Below, in pieces: positions 29,990 to 40,830 of a DNA stretch of 64,000 nucleotides; positions within the stretch are counted from its first letter, which is position 1, and every line of letters starts with the position of its first letter. The translations under genes and the position numbers were made by a program. The notes under the pieces are model-generated. The model did no database searches, was not told where the DNA came from, and saw only the letters and a list, made by a program, of their open reading frames with translations. This DNA is from Ananas comosus (Eukaryota > Streptophyta > Magnoliopsida > Poales > Bromeliaceae). The stretch lies in assembly GCF_001540865.1 (NCBI RefSeq), contig NC_033621.1, forward strand, positions 4,375,721 through 4,439,720, written 5' to 3'.

Positions 29990-30475
29990 GGCAAATTTAT
30001 GGAGACCCCCTCAACTATACACGTCCTTAAACAAACCCATAAACTTTACGTATTTCACCCGTTGCTTTTTTATATTTTTTTTTTATTTAACATTCTAATT
30101 AGTACAAGTTTTATTGAATTTACTAACTAGGGCATTGTTATATAATTGATTTTTATTTTCTTAAAATACTATATTAATATAAAAATAGTAATGAATGATA
30201 GAATACTTGTATTTTTTTGCTATTATTATAAGTTAACCATACATTGATAGCAAAAAAAAATTACCGATATATGTAATTACACAAAATGAGTATTTTTAAA
30301 AAAATTAAAAGAAATAATAATGTCAAATAAGATCCACACCCATACGATCTATTAACTAGTAATCATTTTAATTTGTTTGGCTCAAATTACCGATTCATCC
30401 TTTACAAAAGAAGCCAAAATGTTAGGGGTGCAAAGAGACTATTTTGGAAATAGTCTATAGTTGAGGGGGCTTCGT
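29990..30475. other. Upstream flank of phosphoglucomutase
   Basis: No gene was found. The ends 29990-30070 (CAACTATACACGTCCTTAAA...) and 30400-30475 (GACTATTTTGGAAATAGTCTATAGTTGAGGGGGCT) contain the reciprocal CCCCCTCAACTATA and TATAGTTGAGGGGG, so 30000-30470 is probably a foldback MITE inserted next to the promoter. Confidence 0.45.
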
Positions 30476-31135
30476 GCATATTTTACCAATGCGTGCGGTG
30501 GTGGCGGTAGGTTCTGGAACGATGCCCACGTATGGGGCACTCCCGAACCACGCCGGGTCCCGCGGCCCGGTTCGACCGGGCCGGGTTGAGTGGAGATCGA
30601 TTCCACGGTTCGAACCCCCCAACCGCGGTCCGATTGGTTATCGGTTCACGGTTCGGACCGGTCCTGTTCTCGATTCTCGAGATGCGCGGATAAAGTGCTC
30701 CCATCGTGGAACGTTAACGGGTCGGATTCGAAGCAAATTTTTTAAAAATTCGAATCCAAACCTACCGAACAAATCCAAAATTCAAATCAGAATTCGAACT
30801 CTATTACCGGCTTTGAAAATTCACATGTAAAACCGAACCTGACCAAAAAGTTAAAACGCGAACCCGAAAATCCGAATCCAAAACCATATTTTAAAATATA
30901 TTATATTAAATATAAATTTTTAAAATACAAATTTATAATGTAAAATCTATTCGGACTTAATTCAGATAAAGAAAAAAAAAATCATGTCCAAACACGAATT
31001 CGTTGGATTTTTATTTTTTATACTGATATCTGTAGCAGTATCCGATAAACCTGCTTCGTTCGTTCGGATATGAATAAATTTTTGAATATTTATATCCGTC
31101 GATATCCTCCGATCGAACGGCTGTAGTTCATCCCC
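30476..31135. mobile_element. Degraded repeat with AACCCGAA/TCCGAATCC motifs
   Basis: The segment 30760-31130 (CCGAACAAATCC, GAACCCGAAAATCCGAATCC, later GGATATGAAT and TATCCGTCGATATCC) resembles the element at 40971-41441. The GC-rich 30500-30700 part has no recognisable gene. Boundaries are uncertain. Confidence 0.35.
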
Positions 31136-31970
31136 TCCTGTATATACCGAATAGTGTGGACTAGATACAACGTATTTACCAAATGAATGTTAGTGGCTTG
31201 CATGCATAAATTTAAAAATTGAGAATTAAATGGTAGATTTTTATTTGCCCCCTGTTGTTTAGCTTATTTTAATATAGGTTTTTTATAGTTTAAAAATTGT
31301 ACTTATTATAATTTTATCTTTGTTTAACTGTAAAAACTTATTATAATTTTGTTTAATTATAGGTACTTAAGATGAAATAAAAAAAATTAAACCACATTGT
31401 GGGGTGGCAACGTGAAATTAGATTAGAAATTTTGACTTAAATAACTCCTACAATCCATTAGATGTTTATTAATCTTTTTTTTAATGCTATAAAGTAATTA
31501 AAATAAATAAATTTTTTTAAAAAAATCACTAATAAATTAAGAATGCATAAATTAACTTTATCTGAACTATAGCTTACTTTGAAATAGATTTACGAACTTC
31601 AAAAGTTTCTTAAGTTAGATGATAAAATAAAAACTTCTAAAGTTTAAATACCTACTTTTAAAACAAAAGACTCAAACTATAATACTAGCATGTGTTTCTT
31701 ATTATTTCTTAACTATGTGGCTAGTATGGTTTATTTAAAATGATAAAGTATAAATCTAGATGGTTAATTATAAAGTTTGGATGGTAAAAATAAAATTTTA
31801 AAAGTTTTGGTGGCTATCTGTAAAAGGGTGAAACTAGGGTTGACTCTGATGCAATTAGCCCTAAAATATGGCATAGTAAGGCATGAGTGAGGCATGTACA
31901 TGTGCACGAACTAATTTATATTTATTTTATGAGTTTTAATATCCATATTATAAAATATTTAATAGGTATG
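31136..31970. other. AT-rich intergenic sequence
   Basis: No gene was found. A segment about 31235-31870 begins TTTTTATTTGCCCCCTGTTG and ends AACTAGGGTTGACTCTGATG and reads like a degraded MITE, but I could not define inverted ends. Confidence 0.3.
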
Positions 31971-32527
31971 TGATATATATATAGAGTAGGTCATGTGTGC
32001 TCTCAGGAGCACAGAGCCCTCTGTCTTCCTAAGCTATTTTCAATGATGGGACTCCCGAATTGACGATCGACTTCGCTAGACTTGATCTAGCATATTTGAA
32101 GTATGTAGAAAATAATTTTTGCGATTTTTCGATATCGTTTATTTAGTGATCGAAAAGATTCAAAATCAATAATTTTTAATGGTCGATATCTGCCGTTTCA
32201 AGTTTAACGGTATAGAAGTATCCAAATCAGATGAAATTCTGATAGAAAATTCTTTATACTATTTACAGCAAGTTCAATATCTCTGATCGAAAATTTTAAT
32301 ACTATATCATCACTTTTTATGAGATTCTTATTTTCAGCCATTGATTTTGAACCCTTTCGATCACTAATTAAGTAAATGAGATCGAAAAATCGCAAAATTT
32401 ATTTTCTAGATACTTCAAATATACTAGATCAAGTATAGCAGAGCCGATTGTCGATTCGGGAGTCTCATCATCGAAAACAACTCAGGAGCACGGAGGGCTC
32501 TGTGCTCATGAGAGCACAGCAGCCCTG

Positions 32528-32561
<34 letters not shown>

Positions 32562-32569
32562 ATATATAT
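31971..32569. mobile_element. Long-TIR MITE, TATATA-AGAG family, copy 1
   Basis: Left: TATATATATAGAG, then GTGCTCTCAGGAGCACAGAG. The reverse complement of the right side has TATATATAGAGAGAG, then GTGCTCTCATGAGCACAGAG. Pairing continues for about 250 bases through TGATGGGACTCCCGAAT, TTGATCTAG and TTTCGAT. It inserts into TA repeats. Related copies lie at 37772 (left half only) and 40831. Confidence 0.75.
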
Positions 32570-33478
32570 TTTTTATTTATTTATTTACTTAAAAGGGGGT
32601 AATTACGAATATACGTGTGAAAAATTTCAGACTTTTTTATTTACCCTTCTTCGAGGGCTAATATAAAAAATTTACTTTTAATGTTCTAAATTCTTTTAAA
32701 TATATTTCTAAAGTGAATCAATGAAATATCTATTCTGCTCTTTCAAATATGCGCTTTATATTATCAACAATTTTTCTTATTTACTTTTAAATTAGACCCA
32801 AAAAAAAAATTTTAACTTCTATGCGTTTTTAAATATACCTTTTTGTAGTCACCAACTTTTCTTATTTGTTTTTAAGTTAAGAGCACAAAAGATATTTTGA
32901 CTTTTTTTTAAAATTTTGATAGAAATTTAATCCGTATTTAATTCGAGATGACTTAATGGATACTAAATGTATGGTTATTTTTTAATAATAGATAAATATA
33001 CAAGGGGATATTCGAAACAAAAAAATAGTGATATATAAAATATTTCAGAAGTTTTAAGAGATAAATAGATAATTATTCTCTTTTAAAAATGAGGAACCAT
33101 GAATTAGTGGTCCACCTACAAAGATTCCCAAAGGAATAACAATGGAATATTCTTATGTGATTTCCCAACAAATAATAGCACAATTTTTCTTTTTTTGTAA
33201 ACAATTGTTAAATTGAAATGGATCAATAATTTTATTTGAAAAAATGGCATTTAAAGAATGATAATAATTAAGGAATGAAAACAAAGAGAGGAAAATAGAC
33301 AAATTTGGAAAACAATTTCATCTTTTGCATGCTATCCAAATATGAATGAAAGGGAATTTTTCATTTTTTAGAACAGATAACAAGCATAGTTAGGTTTCAA
33401 TCGTCTCATACTTTTTCACATCAAATAATTGATTGTTTGTAAGATTTTATGTCTGACTTTATATTTGTATTTATATTT
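32570..33478. other. AT-rich intergenic sequence
   Basis: No gene was found. The stretch 32590-33070 has paired motifs (GGGGGTAATTACGAATA at left, AAGGGGATATTCGAAAC at right) suggesting an eroded foldback repeat. Nothing is recognisable in 33080-33478. Confidence 0.3.
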
Positions 33479-33492
33479 GATGGTACAAAGTG

Positions 33493-33649
33493 TTTTTTTT
33501 TTTTTTTGAAAGATAGGTAGCACGCTACCCGCTTCGTTTATTTCAGTTATAAATAAACTTAGCTGGAAATATGAATCAACTAGGATTCGAACTTGGGTCT
33601 CAAGTACCAACCACCAAACCCTTTGTCACTTGCTCTAGGGACGGTCGGT
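33493..33649 (-). mobile_element. tRNA-derived SINE, copy 1 (intact)
   Basis: This 157-bp insertion has a T run at 33493-33507, the poly(A) tail on the minus strand. It is flanked by a 14-bp target duplication GATGGTA(C/A)AAAGTG at 33479-33492 and 33650-33663. On the minus strand it has a tRNA-like head with a B box (AAGTTCGAATCCTAG), an A-box-like region (CAAGTGACAAAGGGTTTGG), and the 3' tail GAAGCGGGTAGCGTGCTACC followed by TATCTTTC and A's. Transcription by Pol III and mobilisation by a LINE partner are established for this class. Confidence 0.85.
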
Positions 33650-33663
33650 GATGGTAAAAAGTG

Positions 33664-34395
33664 CTACACATTTACACTAAAGACTTATTTGTTGAGTGAA
33701 AAATATTTTTAATTACCATGTTTCTTTTTCAGCCTTTTTTTTTATTAGATAAATTATAGAAAATCTTCCCGTAAATGGTTATTTTTTTTATTTTTTCTTT
33801 CTGACATTCAAAATCTATATTTTGTGCTCTTAAAAGTTTAAAAATATTTTTAGAGGGTATTACATTAATGGAGAGAAGAAAATGACCAAATTACCTATAT
33901 TTTTTTGTATAAAAAATAAAATTTTAATATATTTTAGTAATTTTAAAGGGTATTTTCAGTATAAATTATAAGAAATAGATGGAATAGTGATGGAACCCTG
34001 ACGGAGGAGGGGCTAAATGCAATAACTTGAAATATTGAAAATATAAAATGTAGGTTTTTAAAAGTTAAGGAGGAAAAGTAAAAATTTACTTTTAAAAGTT
34101 AATTTTTTTTTTATTTTTTATGTTCTATTATGTTTTACTCAATGACCAACATAGAATAAATCTATTATCTATTATTATTACTATTGTATTAAATGAGAGT
34201 TGGATTACATCCCAGAATAAGAAAGCGATGCGTATCCTCCCAACTCTCCCATCTTTACTTTTCAGAAATATTTTGTACATCTGATTTATCTATTATCTAT
34301 TACGTTATTACTTTACTTTTACTACATTAAAAAAGAGTTGAGTCATATCAAGGGACAAGAAAGTAACATGTGTTTTCCTAACTCTTGCACCTCCA
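33664..34395. other. AT-rich intergenic sequence with a dispersed repeat
   Basis: No gene was found. The segment 33770-34090 is homologous to 52610-52890: both share AAATCTATATTTT, AAAATATTTT(T/C)AGAG and CCCTGA(C/T)GGAGGA followed by GCTAAATGCA. Confidence 0.5.
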
Positions 34396-34404
34396 CTCCA
34401 AGAA

Positions 34405-34859
34405 GGGCTTTATTTGCATTTGGCCTCATGAAAAAATAAATTTATAATTGCAAAATAGCTCTACCTCTGCCACGCAGGCGCCACGTAAGCGCCACGTTGG
34501 TGGGCTGGGGTGGTGGGTCTGGCAAGTTAAACACGGTAAACCTTTCACCGTGTTCAAACACAGTGAATCATTCACCGTGTTCAGTTAGTTATTCTACCGA
34601 GAAAAAGATGGTGTACAATACGTTTATAGGATTTACATCAAGCGGCGCGAATAACCAAAAGAAACACGGTGAACCATTCACCGTGTTTGAACGCGATGAA
34701 TGGTTCACCGTGTTCAATTGCCAAGCAGGCGTCCAGCCCGCTCACGTGGCGCTTGCGTGGCGCCTGCGTGGCAGGATAAAGTTATTTTTGCAATTATAAA
34801 TTTATTGGGATTATTTTTAAAATAAAATTTTTTCAGGGAGTCATTTGCAAAAAAAGCCC
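34405..34859. mobile_element. Mutator-like foldback element, copy B, with palindrome array
   Basis: This 455-bp element is flanked by a perfect 9-bp direct repeat CTCCAAGAA (34396-34404 and 34860-34868). Left end GGGCTTTATTTGCATTTGGC; the reverse complement of the right end is GGGCTTTTTTTGCAAATGAC. Subterminal CCACGCAGGCGCCACG occurs in both arms. Four palindromes of the form AACACGGTGAA-N-TTCACCGTGTT lie at about 34529-34554, 34556-34582, 34662-34689 and 34690-34715. There is no transposase. Confidence 0.85.
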
Positions 34860-34868
34860 CTCCAAGAA

Positions 34869-36200
34869 ATATTGCGTGCACTTGGTCTATTAAAATATAT
34901 TTTTGAATTATTAGTATTTTAAAATTAAAATCTGATTAAATGAATATAATTTACACTATATAAAAAGCCTAAATGTAAAAATATTACATAATTTAAATTC
35001 AAACTACTATGATGCTTTGAAATAGAACCCTCAAACTTATATTTTTAACAGATATTCTATAATTTTCATTCTTTATGATTAATTATAGTTAATTAAATCA
35101 AAATGTTTATCAAATTTTATAGAAAATTTGACCAAATTCAATAATTATATTATTTTTTATGAAACAAAATTAAATAACTAACAACTAACAGTTAATAGAA
35201 CTATTAGATTTACTAAACTTTTTAATTTATACAAAAATTTTGAAAATTATTTAATAGCTTTTCCTTCTTAATTTTTTTTTTCACATATGCCTTTATAAAA
35301 TAATTAACTGCGAGGTTGCTTCACTAAAATTAATTAACTGCGAGGCTGCTTTATCTTAACTCCCTTCACTTAACATCTCTTGTATCTTGGTCTAATTGGT
35401 TTTGTTTTTAAGAGCAATTGCTCTATTTCAAAGAATATTAGCCTTCTATTTGGGATAATGAGCAAAAAAGTATTGTGTGCAGCAAGAATTTCGATAGAAA
35501 AAATCATCAGACGTTAAGATTATCAAAACAATGCATTCAGTGGGATAAGAAAGGACGTTATAAAATTATTAGTTTCTATGTAACAACAGATTGTGCAGAT
35601 TACACTAATTCGATAGTAAATAAGAAAACATATATCTTTATATTTTCGTCTCAACTCTTAATAGTTTGATCCTTATTAATATCAGATAAAGTCTTAATCT
35701 TATCTGATGAGCATAAACATGCGCTTCAAAGAGGCAAATTTTTAAATCACAAAGATCAAGGCACATAATAAAATGTTGATTAAATCTTGTAAAATGATTG
35801 GGTTTAAAATCCAATTGGGTTGGGCTGGATTGGGCCAGATTCAATTTTATTAAACCTTGATTAAAGTAAGAACTCTCATTTAGAAAGATGACATTCTCAA
35901 ATTAGTTTCCGCGAAAAATATTTCAGAAAATAATTTTTTAGCTGTAAAAGTATTTTATGTTTGTTTATTTTCTCTAAAAAATAGCTTTTTTTTTTTCAGA
36001 ATAGTGCTTGTTTATATTTCATCGAAAAGCAGTTTCGTCTTTCGAATAAAACAACCAAAAAAGATAAGAATACTTTTCTATAAAGTACGGAAGAAACTAT
36101 TTTTGAAAAAAAAAAAGAATGTTCTAGAAACCAAATAAATGAAAATTACTTTTTCACTTTAATATTGTTCCCAACTAGTATTCAAGCATTTTATGTGTGG
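34869..36200. other. AT-rich intergenic sequence
   Basis: No gene was found. A short direct repeat (AATTAACTGCGAGG(T/C)TGCTT) occurs at about 35303 and 35331. The stretch 35880-36180 with GAAAAATATTTCAG and ATTTTTTTT runs may be an eroded MITE. The rest is unremarkable. Confidence 0.35.
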
Positions 36201-36210
36201 GTATTGCTCA

Positions 36211-36350
36211 AGGTTTTTTTTTTTTTTTTTTTTTGAGAGAGAGAGAAATATAACATCTTATTTGAAAATATAAAATAACTAGAGTTTAAATTTGGGATAT
36301 CAGGTACTAACCATTAAGCCCTGAATCACTTTCTCTACGAACCATTGGCA
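36211..36350 (-). mobile_element. Degraded SINE-like copy
   Basis: A T run followed by GAGAGAGAGAG and then AACTAGAGTTTAAATTTGGG, TACTAACCATTAAGCCCTG parallels the minus-strand SINE at 33493 (AACTAGGATTCGAACTTGGG, then TACCAACCACCAAACCC). The 3' tail motif is lost. Confidence 0.5.
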
Positions 36351-36445
36351 TATTACTTAAGAATTTTATTGTAAAAAGAAAAGAAAGAAAGAAAGTAAGA
36401 AAGAAAGAACAAAAACATGAAAAAGTAAGGTGATGAGGGGTTGTG

Positions 36446-36745
36446 TATAGGGATGCACACGGAACGAATGAGGAAGTAGGAGGGATCTCTCATCTCCTGC
36501 CCCATTTTCTCGGTGAGTTGAGCCAGATTCGGGGTGGATTAATTTTTATCCTATTTTCATCTCTACTTACTACTTTAATCGGAACTTGTCGAGACTGCGA
36601 CTTTTTGCTTGATTTTTGGCGAATCAAAAGAAGGAAAGAGTCCTTCGCCTCTTGCTCCATTTATCCTTGGCCTCCACTAACCGCCCCACTCAGGACGGAT
36701 TAGGGCGAGACGTCTACTAATCTGGATCCATTTGCATCCCTACCT
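36446..36745. mobile_element. Probable MITE with GGGATGCA ends
   Basis: The left end GGGATGCACACGGAACG and the reverse complement of the right end (GGGATGCAAATGGATCCA) share the outer eight bases. The interior is GC-richer than the surroundings, with CCCATTTTCTCGG and CGCCCCACTCAGGACGG. The target duplication is not clear. Confidence 0.45.
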
Positions 36746-37488
36746 ACTTGTCAATAACTAGAATAGAAAGAGAGAGAGAATGATAGAGCATATGAGAATA
36801 AACAATGAAAGTTTAAAATAAAATCCACTAAAGATCCAAATTACGTAGTAGTTAACACTTAACACAAATATCCCAAAGATATTTAAAAGGGTACAAGGAA
36901 AGGGGGTTGGTTATAAAAGGCTAACCATAAAGAAGCCACACAAACCAAGCCATGTAAGGCAATTTGATGTGATATGAAACTTTTAATATGCATATAAATG
37001 ACTCGTACCTTCTCTATAAACATCACAAATTTAGGTCATATCCCAAATGGCTTCAAATTTGGACTTCATTGTTGCTGTGTACTTCCAAATCTGCTTTGAA
37101 AAGAGAAATTTCATAACCAAATGTCACATTTTGAAATACTTTATTCTTGAATGGTAATTTGATACAAAATAGTATATACTGCTAGAAGTTTTTATTGAGA
37201 CTACGAATACGGCCTGAATTACTATCTTGGAAAGCCAAAATAAGTATTTCGAGCTTAGAAGTGAAACCGCCTTGAGAATATTTGGGACCCTTTTATATCA
37301 TCTCGTCTGGATCTAGAGACATAAAATCGTCCTTATCTTGGACTTCATAATATTATTAACGCCCAACTGGATCCCCGCAAATGCGTAAATATTATTAAAA
37401 GATATTCAATTGAGTTAAAGTTGGCGATAATTCAAATTTCTATTTTTAACGAAGTATATAAGGGCATGTTTCTCCACAACTGCAAATC
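36746..37488. other. Intergenic sequence
   Basis: No gene or clear element was seen. It is AT-rich and not obviously repetitive. Confidence 0.3.
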
Positions 37489-37489
<1 letters not shown>

Positions 37490-37527
<38 letters not shown>

Positions 37528-37771
37528 TGAGCTCCTATGCTTTTAAAAGTACCAAGTCATTGGTACTTGTAACTTTTCGGCCCTTGGATAAAGAAATGTG
37601 CGGTTAAGATGATGTGGACTCCTTAGAGTTGAGTGAGTGGTTGGTTGAATAGTATAATCTAACGGGTAAAAATGATCAAAGGGGTAGATCTAACGGTAAA
37701 AAATTTACAAGCACCAAGTGCTTTGTATTTTTACAAGTACCGTAGCCGGACTCTATATATATATATATATA
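37490..37771. mobile_element. MITE with TATATA ends
   Basis: Left: (TA)n then GAATTGAGCTCCTATGC and AGTACCAAGTCATTGGTACT. The reverse complement of the right side gives (TA)n, GAGTCCGGCTACGGTACTTG and CAAAGCACTTGGTGCTTGT. The ends lie in TA repeats, like the neighbouring family. Confidence 0.6.
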
Positions 37772-37925
37772 GTAGGGCTGCTATACTCTTATGAGTATAG
37801 TATCTTTTAATGATGGAGCTTGCGAATTGATGATCTATACCGTTAAATATAATCTAGAACATTTGAAACTTTTATAAAATAGCTTTCACTCCAACTCTTT
37901 TCCATTTTAATATTTGATGACCCTC
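37772..37925. mobile_element. Half copy of the TATATA-AGAG MITE family
   Basis: AGGGCTGCTATACTCTTATG, then TAATGATGGAGCTTGCGAAT, matches the terminal arm of the element at 31971 (AGGGCTGCTGTGCTCTCATG, then GATGATGAGACTCCCGAAT). No second arm was found. It abuts the preceding MITE directly. Confidence 0.5.
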
Positions 37926-38735
37926 AACACGCGAAAGGTCGGACCATAATCGAATTCATGTCATATCTATGGATCGGAAGAGCAACCAATTATCTCAAAA
38001 ATATGTGTTAATAGAAAGGACACACCCATTGCACTTAAGGGCTCAACCGCAGTATTTACAGATTTCGATCTGACTCAACCCATCTGAAAGTTAGGTCTAT
38101 TGTTACGCCTCGTTAGGTCTATTGTGAATCACAGTCTCACTCAACTTATCAGGCTCATTCAATTCAACTTATTAATCTTTTGGACCTATTATCATAAAAT
38201 AAAAAGTTGAATCTATTTTAGCCAACACTAATAAAGAGCCAACAATACCATCCACAATAAAAAAATAAAATAAAATTCTTTGCCACCTAAACATTGTTCT
38301 TTTCTTTACTTTTGTTTTCTAAAGTCTCCCTCATGTTTTTTGTCTGAATTCAAAGGGAATAATAAAAATAAAAGAAGTTATCTTTCTATTTGCTTTGCCT
38401 CCTCCAATTAATTTACATGCACCTGTCACATGAATTGGAACTTTGGCCACACTTTTTTGGCCTCTCAATCTCTTTTCTTTTTTTTTTTTCTCTTTCTTTT
38501 TTTTTAGCATTTAGCTCTTTCTCTTGCTTTGCCAAAAGAGGAGAATGTTCTTTTCTTGTTCTACTAAAACACTCTTATCTTTCACTTTGTTTTCCCACTA
38601 AATACACTTGGTAGCCACCTAATTCAACTTTACTTTCTCCTTAAGCTTTGCAATGTTTTACTCCCAAAGTACTCAATATATAGTCATCTTATTGTTAGAG
38701 AGAGATTTGTTTTGGAGATCATTTTGGAAGAATTA
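37926..38735. other. Intergenic with possible retroelement relic
   Basis: No gene was found. The stretch 38060-38200 (CTCAACCCATCT, ATTGTTACGCCTCG, TCTTTTGGACCTATT) recalls the LTRs of the TRIM-like element at 53.7-55.0 kb (CCTTTTGGACCTAAT), but I cannot delimit it. Confidence 0.35.
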
Positions 38736-39200
38736 GTAGGTAAACCACAAAACCAAACCGAACCGACAGTTTTGGTTTGATTAGATTTGGTTCGGACTGG
38801 ATTTAATTGTAGATGGTTTAGCTTTGGTTTGCGAATGTCTCAAATCAAAAATTTAGGTTTGATTTTGTGTTTACAATTAAAAAACCAAATTGAGAAAATA
38901 CATTTCTATATGTATATATGCATGTATCAATATATGAGATACATATGTATGCAGGTAAATAAATGACTATGGATATGTATGTACCAATATTCAAATTCAA
39001 ACTGACAAACCGAATCGAAACCAAACCGAAAATTCGATTTGGTTCGGTTCTTCTTTTTTCTCACAACGGTTTGATTTTGATTTTAATTTTCTCAAATCGG
39101 TTTAGATCAGTTCGGTTTAAATTCTTTTGGTTTGGTTTCGGTCTGATTTTTCACACTACGATTTGATTTTGGTTAATTTGGTTTCAATTCATTTTTTGCT
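38736..39200. repeat. CCAAACCGAA/TTCGGTTTGG-rich repeat
   Basis: AAACCAAACCGAACCGAC at the left and many TTGGTTCGGTT/TTTGGTTTGG repeats to the right make the region self-complementary at many registers. It is probably a degraded inverted-repeat element. Exact ends were not found. Confidence 0.35.
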
Positions 39201-39234
39201 TCAATTTAGCAGCTAGTAACCCAAACGTAACAAA

Positions 39235-39565
39235 ACTAGGTTCGCTCCTAGCAAACTGATATTAGCAAAGTAAGTTTTACTGTTGCGGGGTGCGCTCTAC
39301 CTACAATGGCCGTCAACCGCGGAGCGACGCTCTACCCGTTGTATGACTCCAGCTCAGTCAACACCTATTTCACACTTTCGGCTGGTTGTTGGCTCTGATA
39401 CCAACTGTAACGATCCGATCCACTAGTAATATAACTTGTTCGACTCAAGCCACCGATCTAAAATGCTTAAGTTCGGTTATTATTATTATGATCTTTGGTC
39501 GTTTATATGTTGAATTATAATTTCGTTTTCATCCGATATGGAACTGTTGGGGTATCACTATTGTC
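39235..39565 (-). mobile_element. TRIM-like remnant: LTR, primer-binding site and part of internal region
   Basis: Read on the minus strand, an LTR runs from about 39565 and ends GGATCGGATCGTTACA at 39408. It is followed within two bases by TTGGTATCAGAGCC, the complement of the initiator tRNA-Met 3' end used as a primer-binding site. The internal part (39240-39407) is homologous to the internal region at 53871-54108: both share TGTATGAC(T/C)CC, ACTTTCG and GGCTCTGATAC. The other LTR is missing. Confidence 0.6.
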
Positions 39566-39945
39566 AAAGCTTGTGATTTGGACTTTTTTGCTCTAGCAAT
39601 AGTGTAATTTGTATTTGGAAAATTTGTACATAACCCAAATCCAATAATTCTATAGGACTAATGATTCCTTAATTTTTGGTTCAATCTAAATAATTTGGGT
39701 GGATTTTGAAATAGGGTAGGTTGGTTGGGCCCCAAGAACACCCTACAATTTGTAATAGCTTGTACACTTTCAACTAATTAAATGTCAACATGCCAAATGT
39801 CAATTTCATGGGAGCATAAAGCACCTAACAATAATAAGTCATTTTCCTTGTCTTTGCCTTTTTCCTTTATTTTTGAAAGAGCCAATAATCCTTCAATTAA
39901 AACCTACAAACTAATCACAAGAGGAAATGGTTATGTAAACACCGT
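39566..39945. other. Intergenic sequence
   Basis: No gene was found and nothing is recognised with confidence. Confidence 0.3.
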
Positions 39946-40783
39946 GGGCGTGTTTGGTTCGCTTTTTTTTCACCCTGAAATTGAAATCAGAATGGGCGAA
40001 TCCGTTTGTGGGTGTTTGGTACGTAGGAGTCCCATTCCGATTCCGATTCCAATTCCCGAGTGGAATGGGAATCTCCCAATCACCTTATTTTCCGGGGTGA
40101 ACCGGACGAAATGGATATTTAATTGGATTGAAAGTTGAATCCGGACGGAATGGATATTTAATTGGATTAAATTTATTTGTTCAACTTTTTTAATTAAAAT
40201 ATGAGTTTAAATTTAGAAATTAAATTTTAAATTTTAAATTTTAAATTTTAATTTGAACTTGAATTAAAAATTAAAATTTAATCAAGTATTTCGAATCTAA
40301 CTTATGAATTTGAATTTAAATTAAATTTTAATTTATATAAAGTTTTATTCAAATTTTATTTCAAACTTAAATTAAATTTATAGATTCAAATAAAAATTTA
40401 AATTGTAATTTTAAGTTTGAATTTGAATAAATCAAAATTTAGTTTCATATTTTGAATTATTCACTCAACTTCAAAGTTTAATTATTTTTTTAAAAAATAG
40501 ATTTAAAATTTTGACATTATTTCAAAATTTTGATGTAAATTTTTAATATTTAATTTTTAATTTGAATTTAAATATATATATGATAAAGATAAAGTTAATA
40601 TATTAATCTGATTACATTTTTTATATTTACCTGAACCAAATACCGACAATGGGAATGATTTATTCCGATTCTGATTCAGGTGATGAACCAAACAGATTTA
40701 GGTAATGAGTCATTCCGATTCCGATTCCAGCTTATTTTGATTTCGATTCTGATTCCGATTCCGACTTCGAACAAAACACGCCC
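39946..40783. mobile_element. MITE-like element with GGGCGTGTTTGGTTCG ends
   Basis: The left end GGGCGTGTTTGGTTCG and the reverse complement of the right end (GGGCGTGTTTTGTTCG) match at 15 of 16 positions. Both sides carry ATTCCGATTCCGATTCC repeats and the core is AT-rich with ATTTTAAATTTAAA-type text. It is probably a hAT- or Harbinger-derived non-autonomous element; the target duplication is not decisive. Confidence 0.7.
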
Positions 40784-40830
40784 TGTGTGTTGGTCCCTCC
40801 CTCCTATTTTTTTTTCTTTTTTCCTACCCT

